The notes beneath the pieces were generated by a model that was given only the letters and a program-made list of their open reading frames with translations, was not told where the DNA came from and did no database searches. A stretch of DNA of 64,000 bases from Pegea sp. RAD2-039 (lineage: Eukaryota > Chordata > Thaliacea > Salpida > Salpidae), in the NCBI GenBank assembly GCA_034620365.1, contig JAQGEQ010000350.1, positions 290,778 through 354,777 on the forward strand, given 5' to 3'. Below, piece by piece: positions 48,068 to 61,128 of the stretch. Within the stretch, counting starts at the first letter, position 1, and every line of letters begins with the position of its first letter. A program made the position numbers and the translations under genes.

Positions 48068-50290
48068 CTATCTACTAATGCTAGGCGTCATTTATTTATC
48101 TTAACCAAGGTTTTTGAAACTGGAACACCAGAGATTCTGACATAACACTCTGATGGCAGCTGATTCCATGTACTAATTGTGCGGAATGAGGAAAAATTTG
48201 CTCTGATTGACGTACCGGTGATATGGGCTTATTTAAATGTAATGTGTGTTGTCTGAGCTGATATAACTTGAGGGAAAGACTAATGGAAAAGAAATCATCA
48301 AGTTTAAGGTCAATTAAAATGTGGAAAATTGTAAAAACAAGAATTAAGTCGTATTTAATCCGTAGAATTTCCAAAGTATCTAAATTGAGGAAGCTTAGAC
48401 GATGTTTATAACTATCATATTTAATATTAAGTTTCCTGCATACTAATCGCGTAAATGTGGCCTGAACAGACTCAATTTTTTTGATATCACTAACTTGATA
48501 TGGCATCCATGCACTAACATTGTATTCAATAATTGGACGTACGTACAATTTGAAAAGATTAATAAAGAAGTATGGACCCATAGAATTAAGAGTCTTTATA
48601 ATAAGGTAGACAATGTTGATTGATTTTGCAAAGATTTTGGAAACATAAATCTGCCATTTAAAGTCAGACGATAGGGTAATGCCAAGGCCTAGGACCGAAG
48701 ATATTCGTGCATATGTTTATGAAATATCAATTTAAGGAATTTTCAGCTGGATTATGAGAGCAAGTTATAAGTTCAGGCTTTGTGGGCTGGATTCTGTACT
48801 GTCAGTTCGGAGACCAGTTTTCTACAGTGTGTAGTGCAGTTTGAAGTTTTGAAGGATTGCAAGATAATAGCTTAATGTCATCTGCATACACAAACACACT
48901 GACGTCATATACTCCTCCTAGTCTTCTAATGAGGTCTTCAATAAAAATTAAAAAGAGAAGGAGACCCAGAACAGAACCCTGAGGAACACTACTGGTGATT
49001 TGACTAGTAGTAGATAATAATCTTTTAACATGAGTTTATTAGATTCTACCTAATAAGTAATCTTCTATCTACTTGAAGACTGTTGACTTTTAATTTTGTA
49101 AAACAATAATGAACTTGTTGTGTAAGACAGAATCAAACGCTTTAGCAAAATTGAGATATATGATGTTACAAGGAGTATTACTAACATAATGAAAATTGAG
49201 CTGTTAAGTCAAATAAGCTCTCCGTTTCACAAACCATGCTGGATATCAGATGTTAGATGGTGCTCCACCAAATAACTGGTCATATGATTGTGAATGGTAT
49301 GTTCTTCAGTTCTGCAGATAATCGAAGTCAGTTAAACTGGTCTGTACTTAAGTGCGGCGTTTTTGGTACCCTTTTTTTAAATAAGAGCAATAATAGCTTT
49401 CTTCAAAATTTGAAGAACTCCCCCTCGCCTCATAGTAATGTTAAAAAGTAGTGATAAGGGTAATGCTAAAGAGGAAGTAGCTTTTCTTGTAAACTATACA
49501 AAGTAGCTGTACAGAGATTTGATGGAAGGGTCTACTTTAGTGTATTTGTATAACATGTTTTTTAAATTTTGTAAGCTTCTTAGATATTTGGGCAAAAGTG
49601 TTTTTTGTGACTTGATAAAAACGTATAAATTTCTCAATTAATTCTTTAACGATGTTAGTAAACCTTGAGTAAATAGTATTGATTTCTTCGGTAGAATTGA
49701 AAACAGAAATCCAGTCAACATCTGATAGAAACTTGTTGATGCCATCATAAATTCCACGATAAAATTCGTTTTGCTTGGAGTTTTACCGTTCATGGAAAAA
49801 GTTTGATGGAGCTTGAATTCAATCATGTCGTGATCGCATGTCAGAGCAAAAGGTTCTTTTTGATCAACGTAGATATGTTCTGAGGAGTTGATGGGATGAA
49901 AAGATCCAAAGTATTACCACTAACTTGGGTTGGAAAAGTGAACTAGGTTATTGGCATCGAGGAAGCTTACATGACTTAAAATGGCTAAATTAGGATTTTT
50001 GCTATCCAAGTTAAATGATTTTGCATTATTGCTGATTTTGAGTCATTCCAATCAATTTTAATAAAATCAAATATATATATATAACTCAGGAAACATAACA
50101 TTTTTTGAAAACTTTAACATAGACTTAACAGTAACCTCATCATTACTTTTAGAGGGTGGTAGGTAGGTACATAAAAAACGAGAAAATTTGGACATGAATG
50201 AAAGTAATGAAAATCGAAAGCAATAATCTTAAATCCCGGACAATTAATGGCATCGATCTGAACTCTGGCGACCTTTTTAAACGATTTCTT
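48068..50290 (-). mobile_element. CR1/Jockey-type LINE, 5'-truncated and decayed
   Basis: About 2.2 kb on the minus strand covering the C-terminal part of the endonuclease and most of the reverse transcriptase, with several frame breaks. Going 5' to 3': VQIDAINCPGFKIIAFDFHY and QVSGNTLDL...CDHDMIEF (endonuclease end with its DH motif), YDGINKFLSDVDWISVF (linker), NFAKAFDSVLHNKF, PQGSVLGLLLFLIFIEDL and VYADDIKLL (catalytic YADD), then the intact 161-codon C-terminal piece 48581-48096. The catalytic motif order is that of non-LTR elements; no RNase H was seen. Confidence 0.9.
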
Positions 50291-52415
50291 AAAAGATCTT
50301 TTTTAACTTATTATCTGTTAATGTTAAAAAATTAATCAAATTTAATAACACCCCGTTGAGCAACAAATTTTACAATAAGGTCATCACAGTTTGAAATCTC
50401 TATCTAAACTTTATTATTGCATCAAATTAATCACTTTTATAAAAGTTAAATTTAGAAAATATATACTTAAGTATTTTGGTCAGCAAGCGACATAATACTA
50501 TCGTTTTCTACAAAATACTTTGTAACTCTTAACTATGGTATACCTATACCTTGGTTGCGCTCTTATTTTTAAATATTAGTTATGTTAAACTTTTTAAGGT
50601 ATTTTAGATTCTCTTATTTCTACTTCTCTGCAGTCATTCTATGGTTTAATCGTTTTAATAGCTACTACAGCCTACTACTTTCTATAGCCATGCATTAAAC
50701 GAATAAATTGTAAATTTTTTTGCATTTATTGTCATAGTACTTATTAAACATTTTCTGATTATTCAAATGATTTTCAACGGATAAGGTGAATTTTGTAATT
50801 CTTCTAAAATGTTTTATTTCCTCGAAGCCTATGAAAAACTCATATCAGACTTTTTAGATAATCTTTTTGAATATTTTTACAACATTTTAGAATAAATTAC
50901 TTTCAAGTAAAAATAAATATTTTGTTCTTGTTTGATAATGTATGTATGACTTTTAAATATTGGATATTCTGTTAAATTCAAGTTGTTTGCAACCAACTGA
51001 AAAGTCGTTTCAAAAATCGTTGAGCAAAACATCACATTTTTGGGTTTACCTTTCATTAAAGTAAAGTTATAACCAAATTATTTGCTTTCAAAACAAACAA
51101 ATCTTTGTCCTTTGATTCAAACTTAACAAACTTTTAATAAAGCATTATAGATTTTACTAGCTCTTTATTATTTGGAAAATTTATGACTAGGCTATACGAT
51201 TGTCATTGATAATTGTTGAAACTGTTTAAGTTAGATGATTAAAGTTTGGTATTGATTTTATAGGGAGTATTAAAACAAACAAAAATTGTAAATACAGTGG
51301 TTGCTGTTCAATCATGATGTTTCATATTTCTTTATTGACTCGCAGTTGATAAACAAAGTAGTTTTTTCTATCATTTTCTTTGATAAACAAAAGCCAAATG
51401 ATAATATTTATCAAACTATGTTGTTTTTAAACGTTTTCTGTCAGTAAGCAAAATTTGTTCTCAAAATTTTCAAAAAAAAATATTTTACTAAAGACCATGG
51501 CTATATTCACCTTTCTTTAAATGAATAAAGAATTGTGATTTTATTGCCATGTCTTTTCTTTTTAGATAAATGTGTAAGATTCTTTACAATACATAAAAAA
51601 TCAAATTATCTTTACTAGCTGTTTTAACTCTTATCTATTTTGTTGAACTGCTTTTGAAGTTGTATGATTTTGTTGACTATAAATTTGGCATAAAAGAATC
51701 TTAAAACTATAACTTCAAGCAAACCATTGAACCGTGTCGAAGTTAACAAAGAAAAAAGGAAGTAACCTTTTTGAGAAATTACTTATCGTAGAAGAAATGA
51801 TTTTGAAAACAAGATATAAACTTACATTTTTTCAGAAATCTAAAACTCTATTTTTATTTGTCGCGTAAAAATATTTTTTTGAATTTTGTTTTTTCTACTT
51901 TATAAATAATAAAGAAAGAACTAAATCAAATTAATATTAAAGCCTTTACCAATCATAAATCACTTCATGTAGCTTAAACAGTTTCATCTTTTTTAGTTCA
52001 AGGAGACTAAACAAGTTAGTAGTATTTTCGGGAGAAAGGAGAAAGAAGATAACATTTTAAACTTTGTAATTCAACTTCTTTCAACACAATTTTTCAGGTT
52101 AGTAAGTTCTTTACTAAGAAGAAGATATCAATTTTGAACAATATTTCGGTACAATCAGTGTTTAAAAAAATTTATATTTTGTTTTATTTTACTACAAGTT
52201 AGAAAAAATGAAAAATTAAAGTAAAAATAAATTCAAATGAATTTTTTAACCATACACCCTACACAGAATTCAATTTATATTTTCACCCAAAACCTTACTT
52301 CATCAGCATTTTGTTTTCATAAAAAAGCTGAAAGCACTTCAGTTAGGTCATTGATTACACCAGTAACGTCGAAAAACAAACAGACTGAAGTTAAGTGTCT
52401 TCATATTGAAATCAT
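50290..52415. other. AT-rich stretch of the spacer
   Basis: No gene was recognised. The frame at 52237-52566 is low-complexity and basic and is not supported as a gene. Confidence 0.4.
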
Positions 52416-52797
52416 TTTAAGGTTGAAAGGATTTAAAAAAAAAATTTTGTTAATCAAATTTCAAATGTTTTCCTCACAACTCTATGATTTTAAAAGCTTT
52501 CATGTAAAAAAAATCATATTTGTTTTCTTTATGATTTTAAAGTTTTTAGGAAAATCTTCAATCTAAAAAAAGGAATTCATAATCATTTTAATGAACCCTA
52601 ACACATAAAACATCAAGTCTAGTATGAAAAGTTTTTGCTGAAACATGTGTTTACTTTTTGTTTTGCCCAAAGCTTCAGTAGTCAGCCAATCAGCTTTATG
52701 CAATGGTTCCGCCTTAAGGATTTATATAAAGACAAGCAGAGGAACTACAAGACCAGCTAGAAGGTTTTGGGAAGTAATGGACAAAAGTTTAGTTGTT
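52415..52797 (-). repeat. Diverged inner extension of right arm
   Basis: Lower-identity partner of 41155-41535, in reverse complement. It lacks the 130-bp block and carries a short insertion (around CCTTAAGGCGGAACC in reverse). Confidence 0.7.
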
Positions 52798-53531
52798 GGT
52801 AGTCGCCTTATTAGTTTGAAAAAAGCTTTATATAAAGAGCCATTATCATTAAACCAAGATAGTTTTCATCGTTCAGTCTAATTAGAGTTAATAAAATTTG
52901 GTCAGTTACTTTTAATATAAGTAATATTTAAGCTTTCATAGTTGATGTACTATTGTTTTTTCTCAGCAAATCAAATGACGTAATATTTCATCACTTAGAA
53001 GGTAGTTTAGTATTCTCTCTTTGAACAACTCGGGTATATTTCAAAAAGCAATTTCAAATTGACTCGCGAAACTTGTGAATCAAAAGTCAAGATAAACAAA
53101 ATTTAATCAGTGGTTATGACAGACTGCATTAAGCCTTGAGGCTAGTTATAATTTGTGGTTGTTTTTATAATCGAGTCTTTATATTTGAGTTAAGTTAGTA
53201 ACTGCAAGACATTTAGATTTTTTTTATACTTTTAGTTTACGAAGAAGCTGAAATCTTTATAAATTTGATAGATATATTTTATTGAAAATCTATTTAGAAT
53301 GATTGAATAACGCTATAAAATATGTAATGTAATCCAAATATGTAAAAGTTTACTTTATTGATAAGCATGTTTTAACTCAAGATATAGTATTTAAATATTA
53401 ATATAAAACTGGAAAAAAAAAACTTAAAAAAAAACTAAATTCTGATAGAATTAAAAGCGATCTATTTGTTGCAGTTAAGAGAATCTGTGAATTCCTTTTA
53501 AGCGAAACATCGAAAGACAGATATTTTTAAG

Positions 53532-55330
53532 ATGTCAGTAACAAAAGAAACTTTAATTCTTGCATACAGCGGAGGGTTGGACACTTCTTGTATTTTAGTA
53601 TGGCTTTTGGAGAAAGGTTATCGAGTCATTCCTTGTATGGTGAGTTTATTAACTTTGTTATAAGAGGTTAACAAGTTTTTAATATTGTAAAAAATATTTG
53701 TTTTATAGGTTGACGTAGGTCAAGTGGAAGATTTTGAAGCTGCTAGACAGAAGGCTTTAAAGCTGGGCGCTGAAAAAGTAAAGTGTTTGTTGTACATCCA
53801 AATAGAAGCTTAAAGTAACATCTTTGAATGAAGTCACTAATGTAAATATTCAATCTATGTAGATTTACATTGAAGATCGCAAAGAAGAGTTTGTGAAAGA
53901 GTTTATTTGGCCAGCAGTAAAAGCAGGAGTTAAATATGAAGGGCGTTACTTGTTGGGTACCGCTTTGGCGCGACCCTGTATCGCACGATGCCTCATCGAG
54001 GTTGCCATCAAGGAAAACGCCAAATATATTTCGCATGGAGCGACAGGAAAGGTGATGATATCAACACGCGTATCTTTACTCATCTCAATCGATCTATTTA
54101 TGTGCAGGGAAATGATCAAGTCCGCTTTGAGCTTGGATGCTATGCTCTTCATCATGGAGTGAAATTCCTTGCTCCGTGGAGAGAGGATGACTTTTTAAAG
54201 AAGTTTGTTGGACGTCAACAGCTCCTTGATTATGCTGCTGAAAAGAATATTCCTGTCAAAGCTACCAAAGACAAGTCTTACAGTGAAGATGATAATCTTA
54301 TGCATATTAGGTACGGTCTCTTCTGACTTTCTGAGTTTCATTTTATAACAATTTCGAGATTATTCTCAGCTATGAGTCCGGAATCCTTGAAGATCCCGCA
54401 ACTGAAGCTCCTAATGATATGTATCAGCTTACAAAGAATGTAGAAGAAACTCCTGATGTTGGTGCAAAGATCTCACTTCAATTCAAAAGTGGAGTCCCGA
54501 TTGAGCTTAAGGATGAGTGTAGCGGAGTTGTCATGGCAACTGAGCCTGTTGCCATTATGGTGGAATTGAACAAAATTGCGTAAATTAACAAAAAATTAAT
54601 GTTTTTTTAAGGAATAAAAAAATTACTATCGATTACAACAAAGCTTAAAATTTAGTTAAAATTATTAAAACAAAAGTTTGTTTACAGAGGCCTTCATGGT
54701 ATTGGACGAATTGATATTGTCGAAAACCGATTCATCGGGATGAAGTCTCGCGGTTGCTACGAAAACCCAGCGGCAGAAGTGATCTGGAAAGCTCATCAAG
54801 ATCTTGAGTTGATCACAATGGACAAAGAAGTTCTTTATATCAAGGAAGGATTATCTGTTCAACTTGGAAAGCAGATTTATAATGGTCAGCGTTTATAGTA
54901 TTTAAAAAAAGAGATTTTTGGTCGATTCTCATTTTGGATCCAGTCTGTTTAAGCTTAACTTTAACTTTGTTTTATTCCAAAATAGGAATGTGGTTTAGTC
55001 CTGAAGGGGAATACTTGAGAAATTGTATTTCATCAAGTCAGAACAATGTCAATGGATCTGTTTGTATGAGACTTTTTAAAGGATCAGTTATGATTTTAAG
55101 TAGAAAATCTCCTAATTCACTCTACAATCAAGAACTTGTCAGGTTTATTAGCTTCTGATTATTTTAATTTTATTCTGAAGTCTATATCAAGTTTTTAAAT
55201 GAGGAATTTATTGTATTTGAGCAGTATGGATGAGGCTGGAGATTATGAACCGGCTGATGTGAGTGGCTTCATTAAGATCACTTCACTACGCCTTCGTGAG
55301 CAACTCAGAGCAAAAAGTCTTTCTAACTAA
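53532..55330 (+). CDS. ASS1: Argininosuccinate synthase, right arm copy (8 exons)
   Basis: Exons 53532-53639, 53709-53777, 53863-54051, 54108-54310, 54370-54579, 54688-54884, 54986-55142, 55225-55330; 412 aa. It mirrors the left arm copy with the same PP-loop (SGGLDTS), [13 protein letters not shown] block and C-terminal YNQELVS...GDYEPAD...INSLRL-type end (here [13 protein letters not shown]). Both copies are open end to end, so both could be expressed, divergently, from promoters facing the spacer. Confidence 0.95.
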
Positions 55331-55699
55331 AGACGTTTGATTTTACAATTCACCACTTTGTAAATTTTGTAGAATCACTGGTGACTTGTAAATAAAATTG
55401 TTCAATCGTTTCAAGGCAGTTTTGTGTAATCGATGTTCTAATTTTTGGTTAAATAGTTGTTTTGAAATTGATGACTTACAGAGAAAGCATTTGGCAAATA
55501 AAATATTTGGTATTTAATCTTCATCTTTCTTCCTAGCACTTCAACTGATCAATATTAGCTGACATTTTTTAATTGCTTTAAAATGTTGTTTTAGTCTAAA
55601 TTTGAATAGTTTATCTCATTCGATTTACTAATAATGTAATTTCAAGTACTCACAGTCAATTCTAATTTAATTTAAAAATTCATTTTTATTTATGTGAAT

Positions 55700-56265
55700 T
55701 AGTACAACGATCCTGAGTTGTCTTGGTTGTATCCATATATTAGTGGATTTCAAAAAAGAGCAACTAATTTAGTAATATAGTGTTTGGTATCGTCCGTAAA
55801 AAATAAGAAAATTTCAGAATCCTTTAGTGATGTCTGTAATGTCATCGATACAAATACTAAAAAGAAGTAGGCCAATAATGCTGCTTTTCGGTAACACCAC
55901 TAAAATCCAATCAAAAATTAAAGAAGTCTTACTAGCTATGACTTATTATTGTCTATCCTCAAGAAATTGCTTAATACAAGAGATAATAGTTGACTCAATG
56001 TAAAACTGTCTGAGAATTTTCACTAAATGGGATGAGAAACCGAGTCAAAGGCTTTGTTAATACCCGTATAGATGATATTTATTGGAAAATTATTTACTGT
56101 AGAGTGCCGCCACTAGTACGTAACTGAAAGACTATAATGAATTGAAGGAAGTAGTACAGGTTGTTTTGTAAAACAGAACTCTCGGAGTAATAAGGGGTTT
56201 TCTCAATTATATGAATTAGGTTGTACCTGATGTTGACGGCAGTGAAAATACCCAGATCAGTGGTA
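55700..56265 (-). mobile_element. LINE reverse-transcriptase core, inverted part (right arm)
   Basis: Mirror image of 37680-38240, with the same reverse-transcriptase motifs on the minus strand. Confidence 0.7.
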
Positions 56266-56329
56266 ACAAAACCAGTTAATTATGACTTAATTATTATTTC
56301 AATATTATCCTTAAATTAACTGACCTTAA

Positions 56330-56755
56330 GTTTGATGATTTCTTTTCCATTTGCACCTACCTCAGGTAATGCCTACTCAGATGACAAACATTGCATCGTA
56401 ATAAGCCCATATTACTTGGTTCGTAAATTAAAACAAACTTTTTCTCAAAACGCAAAACTAGTACATGGGGCCAGCTACCAACAGATATTATCATATCAGA
56501 ATCACTCGTATTCTTCAGATAGTTGAAACCTTTTAATATTGCGAAAATTGTAACTTCAAAGCTGTGGTTTCTTACTCTATCTATTTAACATTCTGTGTAA
56601 TTGTTCACTGTTATATTGTATGGGAACTACTTAACTGTCTTATGTTACATCTTTTCTTTCTGTATTTGTATCTTAACTATATATATTACTTGTGAGAATG
56701 TGTGTTAGTGAGAATTCCTGTTTTCAGAAACCTTCATCTGCGTTGCGATAAAACC
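56330..56755 (+). mobile_element. LINE 3' segment (right arm)
   Basis: Mirror image of 37190-37610; codes for the same transcriptase tail (SGNAYSDDKHCIVISPYYLV) and ends at the TGTGAGAATGTGTGTTAG terminus. Confidence 0.7.
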
Positions 56756-57020
56756 AGTCATGACATTGGATTTCTTAACTTTAATTGCATATTACCTTCA
56801 TTTAATCTAGTAGTTGGCTTTGTATGAATTTATATTAAAAAACAGCTTCTTAAGTTTTGTAGAAAATCAAAAAGTCGATTTGATGCTTTTATTAACAAAA
56901 TCGAAATTAATCACAAGATCATCAAATAAATCAATCTTACCTTTAAAGATAGAACAGGTCCTGTAATAAAAACTAAATAACGGAGGTTGAAAATACATAA
57001 AAAGATAGGATGAATTAAAA

Positions 57021-57080
57021 TCAGAAAAAGCCGCAAATTATCATCATGAAGTTACAGATGGTAATTCCAATTTTCATCAT
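57021..57080 (-). ncRNA. C/D snoRNA A, copy R6
   Basis: Identical core to L1, before the delta exon. Confidence 0.85.
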
Positions 57081-57333
57081 TTAATTTTACAAAAACAAAG
57101 TTATTTTAAATATCTCACCATTTAATCTTCATCATATTCATCGATATATTAGATGTTTCCAGATTAAGTTCTGTTTAATAAAAGATTTTATTTGAAAAAT
57201 GCAGAGATTTTTAGTTTAAATAGTTAATAAAAACAATTACTACAAAGCTAAAGAATTTCTACTTTGTTAGAATAAGTGAAGAATATTTAAGTAAATATTT
57301 CACAATTCTAAAGCTTTCTACAATTTTATCTCT

Positions 57334-57398
57334 AATGCTCAGATAGGGGCGAAATTAAATTTCATAAAAATCAATAAATATTCAATCATCACTGCATT
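57334..57398 (-). ncRNA. C/D snoRNA B, copy R3
   Basis: Same boxes, guide and AATGC/GCATT terminal stem as left-arm B copies. Confidence 0.85.
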
Positions 57399-57554
57399 GA
57401 ATCAAATCTATAAATAATTGAATTGATCAATTTCCTTACTTTAATCTTAATCTATCTTCTTTTAAAGATTCGGTCGATTAATAAATCTGCAACAAAATAA
57501 TAAATATTTTATAAAAGTTTTTGATTAATTAATACAATTAAAGAATATTTAAAA

Positions 57555-57614
57555 TCAGAAAAAGCCGCAAATTATCATCATGAAGTTACAGATGGTAATT
57601 CCAATTTTCATCAT
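57555..57614 (-). ncRNA. C/D snoRNA A, copy R5
   Basis: Identical core to L1, between the third alpha and beta exons. Confidence 0.85.
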
Positions 57615-57767
57615 TTAAAAATATTTAGAATTAAAGCAATTACTAATCTTACCTTAAAGTAGTGAAAACTTCAAGTTAAATATTCCTATTGAAAGTTTCC
57701 TGCAATAAAAATATGTTTGATAAATAATGTAGATAAATAAAAGATAAAAAGATAGGATGAATTAAAA

Positions 57768-57827
57768 TCAGAAAAAGCCGCAAATTATCATCATGAAGTT
57801 ACAGATGGTAATTCCAATTTTCATCAT
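57768..57827 (-). ncRNA. C/D snoRNA A, copy R4
   Basis: Identical core to L1, between gamma and alpha. Confidence 0.85.
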
Positions 57828-58078
57828 TTAATTTTACAAAAACAAAGTTATTTTAAATATCTCACCATTTAATCTTCATCATATTCATCGATATATTAGA
57901 TGTTTCCAGATTAAGTTCTGTTTAATAAAAGATTTTATTTGAAAAATGCAGAGATTTTTAGTTTAAATAGTTAATAAAAACAATTACTAAAGCTAAAGAA
58001 TTTCTACTTTGTTAGAATAAGTGAAGAATATTTAAGTAAATATTTCACAATTCTAAAGCTTTCTACAATTTTATCTCT

Positions 58079-58143
58079 AATGCTCAGATAGGGGCGAAAT
58101 TAAATTTCATAAAAATCAATAAATATTCAATCATCACTGCATT
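58079..58143 (-). ncRNA. C/D snoRNA B, copy R2
   Basis: Same boxes, guide and terminal stem as left-arm B copies. Confidence 0.85.
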
Positions 58144-58299
58144 GAATCAAATCTATAAATAATTGAATTGATCAATTTCCTTACTTTAATCTTAATCTAT
58201 CTTCTTTTAAAGATTCGGTCGATTAATAAATCTGCAACAAAATAATAAATATTTTATAAAAGTTTTTGATTAATTAATACAATTAAAGAATATTTAAAA

Positions 58300-58359
58300 T
58301 CAGAAAAAGCCGCAAATTATCATCATGAAGTTACAGATGGTAATTCCAATTTTCATCAT
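58300..58359 (-). ncRNA. C/D snoRNA A, copy R3
   Basis: Identical core to L1, between alpha and beta. It and its alpha exon have no counterpart in the left arm. Confidence 0.85.
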
Positions 58360-58512
58360 TTAAAAATATTTAGAATTAAAGCAATTACTAATCTTACCTT
58401 AAAGTAGTGAAAACTTCAAGTTAAATATTCCTATTGAAAGTTTCCTGCAATAAAAATATGTTTGATAAATAATGTAGATAAATAAAAGATAAAAAGATAG
58501 GATGAATTAAAA

Positions 58513-58572
58513 TCAGAAAAAGCCGCAAATTATCATCATGAAGTTACAGATGGTAATTCCAATTTTCATCAT
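58513..58572 (-). ncRNA. C/D snoRNA A, copy R2
   Basis: Identical core to L1, between gamma and alpha. Confidence 0.85.
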
Positions 58573-58825
58573 TTAATTTTACAAAAACAAAGTTATTTTA
58601 AATATCTCACCATTTAATCTTCATCATATTCATCGATATATTAGATGTTTCCAGATTAAGTTCTGTTTAATAAAAGATTTTATTTGAAAAATGCAGAGAT
58701 TTTTAGTTTAAATAGTTAATAAAAACAATTACTACAAAGCTAAAGAATTTCTACTTTGTTAGAATAAGTGAAGAATATTTAAGTAAATATTTCACAATTC
58801 TAAAGCTTTCTACAATTTTATCTCT

Positions 58826-58890
58826 AATGCTCAGATAGGGGCGAAATTAAATTTCATAAAAATCAATAAATATTCAATCATCACTGCATT
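58826..58890 (-). ncRNA. C/D snoRNA B, copy R1
   Basis: Same boxes, guide and terminal stem as left-arm B copies. Confidence 0.85.
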
Positions 58891-59046
58891 GAATCAAATC
58901 TATAAATAATTGAATTGATCAATTTCCTTACTTTAAGCTTAATCTATCTTCTTTTAAAGATTCGGTCGATTAATAAATCTGCAACAAAATAATAAATATT
59001 TTATAAAAGTTTTTGATTAATTTATACAATTAAAGAATATTTAAAA

Positions 59047-59106
59047 TCAGAAAAAGCCGCAAATTATCATCATGAAGTTACAGATGGTAATTCCAATTTT
59101 CATCAT
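59047..59106 (-). ncRNA. C/D snoRNA A, copy R1
   Basis: Identical core to L1, between the first alpha and beta exons. Confidence 0.85.
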
Positions 59107-59949
59107 TTAAAAATATTTAGAATTAAACCAATTACTAATCTTACCTTAAAGTAGTGAAAACTTCAAGCTAAATATTCCTATTGAAATTTTCCTGTAATAA
59201 AAGTATATATTAATATATATATACATCAACTGTTGAATAAGGTAGTTTTTGAAATTATTAAATTTGTATCTTTGATTGGAGACTGAAGAAAGGTTGAACT
59301 TCCGTCAGAACTATGACAAAGAAATATTGATGTATGGCTGCGACAAACATACTAAACTATACAATTTGTGTAAAACACACAATTTGCAAGCTACAGTTAT
59401 TTTAAGTAACAGGTATGTAAATAAACTGCAACAGCCAAAATTGTATTTGTTTAGCACAAGGTTTATTATAAGGTTCACAATCGAATTTTGCTATAAACAT
59501 ACTTAGAATCACTAAAATATGTTAATTTGTTATAAATGCATCAGTTATTATAAAAAAGGGTTTTTAATGAATAAAACTCATAAAATAGTTTATTTAACAA
59601 CCTATAAAAGAATCAATTTACCTTCTTTACTAAATCAAGTGATGACTTCCACAATCAGCATTGACGACATTGTAAGAAAATTACAGTAGTTATTAAAATT
59701 GTTAACTGATTCTTTTGACTAAATACTTATAATTAACTGAAGATGAAAGGCAAAAATCAATTTGCTTCTTTATTCATTTTTCTGAAAAATCTTTACAAAT
59801 ACATTTTACACCTACGCGAGCAGCTTAAACTAGACTGACAGCTTTATAATACATAAAATGAGCCCAGAATTAAAGAAATCAAATTTATTGCTTTATTGAA
59901 TATAATACATATATATTAAATTCTAATTGAAGCAAATTATATCCAGGAG

Positions 59950-61128
59950 TTAATCCAACTGAAAAAGTTTATATTTAGCTTCTGATGAAATTGGCTTTCA
60001 AGTAGACTTACTTTTTGGAAGCCAATATCCTTGGCAAATTCACGAAAGCATTGACGAGAGATATTCAATCCGTATTTTCGGATCAAACCATGACGATTAC
60101 CAGTGATTCGACTATAAAATAATACTTTTTAATCAATAACTTCATAGAAATATAAACTAATAATAAAATAAAAAGCATGAAAGATCAGAATTTTATATAA
60201 AATAAGCTATATTAAGAATAGAAATGAACAGATATAAAAATGAGGTAAAAACAGTAAATTTATACAAAAAGTTTATATTGCAACTAAAATTATTTAAAAA
60301 GATGAAAATAAAAGGGAAGCAATATATCACAGTAGCAAATTATGTTCAAATAGATAGGGGCATAAATCAGAATCAAAAAGATTTAATGTGCATCTCAGGT
60401 AAGCTAATAATTAAATTAAATAAATTCAAAATAAATATGAAAGCACAAAAAAATACTACAAGAAATTACTTAAAATATTTTGATATAAATACAATAAATT
60501 TTAATTTTAAAATATAATAGTAATAATATTATATAATTAATTTATATTGTTTAAATGTTATAAATAAGAATAAAAATATCATTGTTGAATATAAATTAAT
60601 AGTTATGTATTAGATTTTTTTATGAACATAATTAATTTAATCATAAAGATAATTTTCAAAGTAAATATAAAAATAGAAACATGAATAAATAATAAAATAT
60701 ATTTAATGATGTGGAATTAAATATACAAATAGCAGCCTAACAAAAATTTACCTGTTAAATAATTTAATAGCACAAAAACAAATTTTACTAATTCAGAAAT
60801 TATCATAAAAACTTTGAAAAAGTTAGTTAAAAACTTATTTTGAGGAATAAACAATTATTTTTATTTGCTATCAAACACAAAATTTAGAATTTAGAAAAAG
60901 CTAAAAAAGTAAGGATTATTATATGTTAGCTATCCATCAGAAAATTTATAAAAATCAATAATAGACTAACTACAAACTATACTTAAAAAAGCAGTCAAAA
61001 TGCGCGTTAAAAAATATATCAGCTATAACCATCAATAACAGTGATTTTTTAATCAAATTCACTCACCAAGCACGGGAACCACGTCCATATTTACGGGGAT
61101 GAGAATACCAAATATTCTGATGAGCCAT
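59950..61128 (-). CDS. RPS29: 40S ribosomal protein S29 (eS29/uS14), right arm copy
   Basis: Exons 61128-61067, 60111-60012 and 59958-59950; 56 aa, with the same protein as the left arm including the Thr and Ser in place of two zinc cysteines. The exon 1 donor is GTGAGT where the left copy has GTAAGT. Transcribed outward-to-inward, toward its snoRNA array and the ASS1 copy. Confidence 0.92.

Larger units (their letters stand above)
56941..59191 (-). ncRNA. snoRNA host array (right arm)
   Basis: Mirror of 34952-36995 with three full alpha-A-beta-B-gamma-A units and a final delta exon. The first alpha exon is 59191-59145 and delta is 56960-56941. It contains six A and three B snoRNAs, again one per intron. 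Compared with the left arm it keeps the alpha mini-exon plus one A snoRNA between units 1 and 2. Confidence 0.75.

Noticed and set aside
52237-52566. 109-codon frame in the spacer
   Set aside because: Biased Lys/Phe/Ile composition, no motif, and its 3' part overlaps the diverged arm extension.
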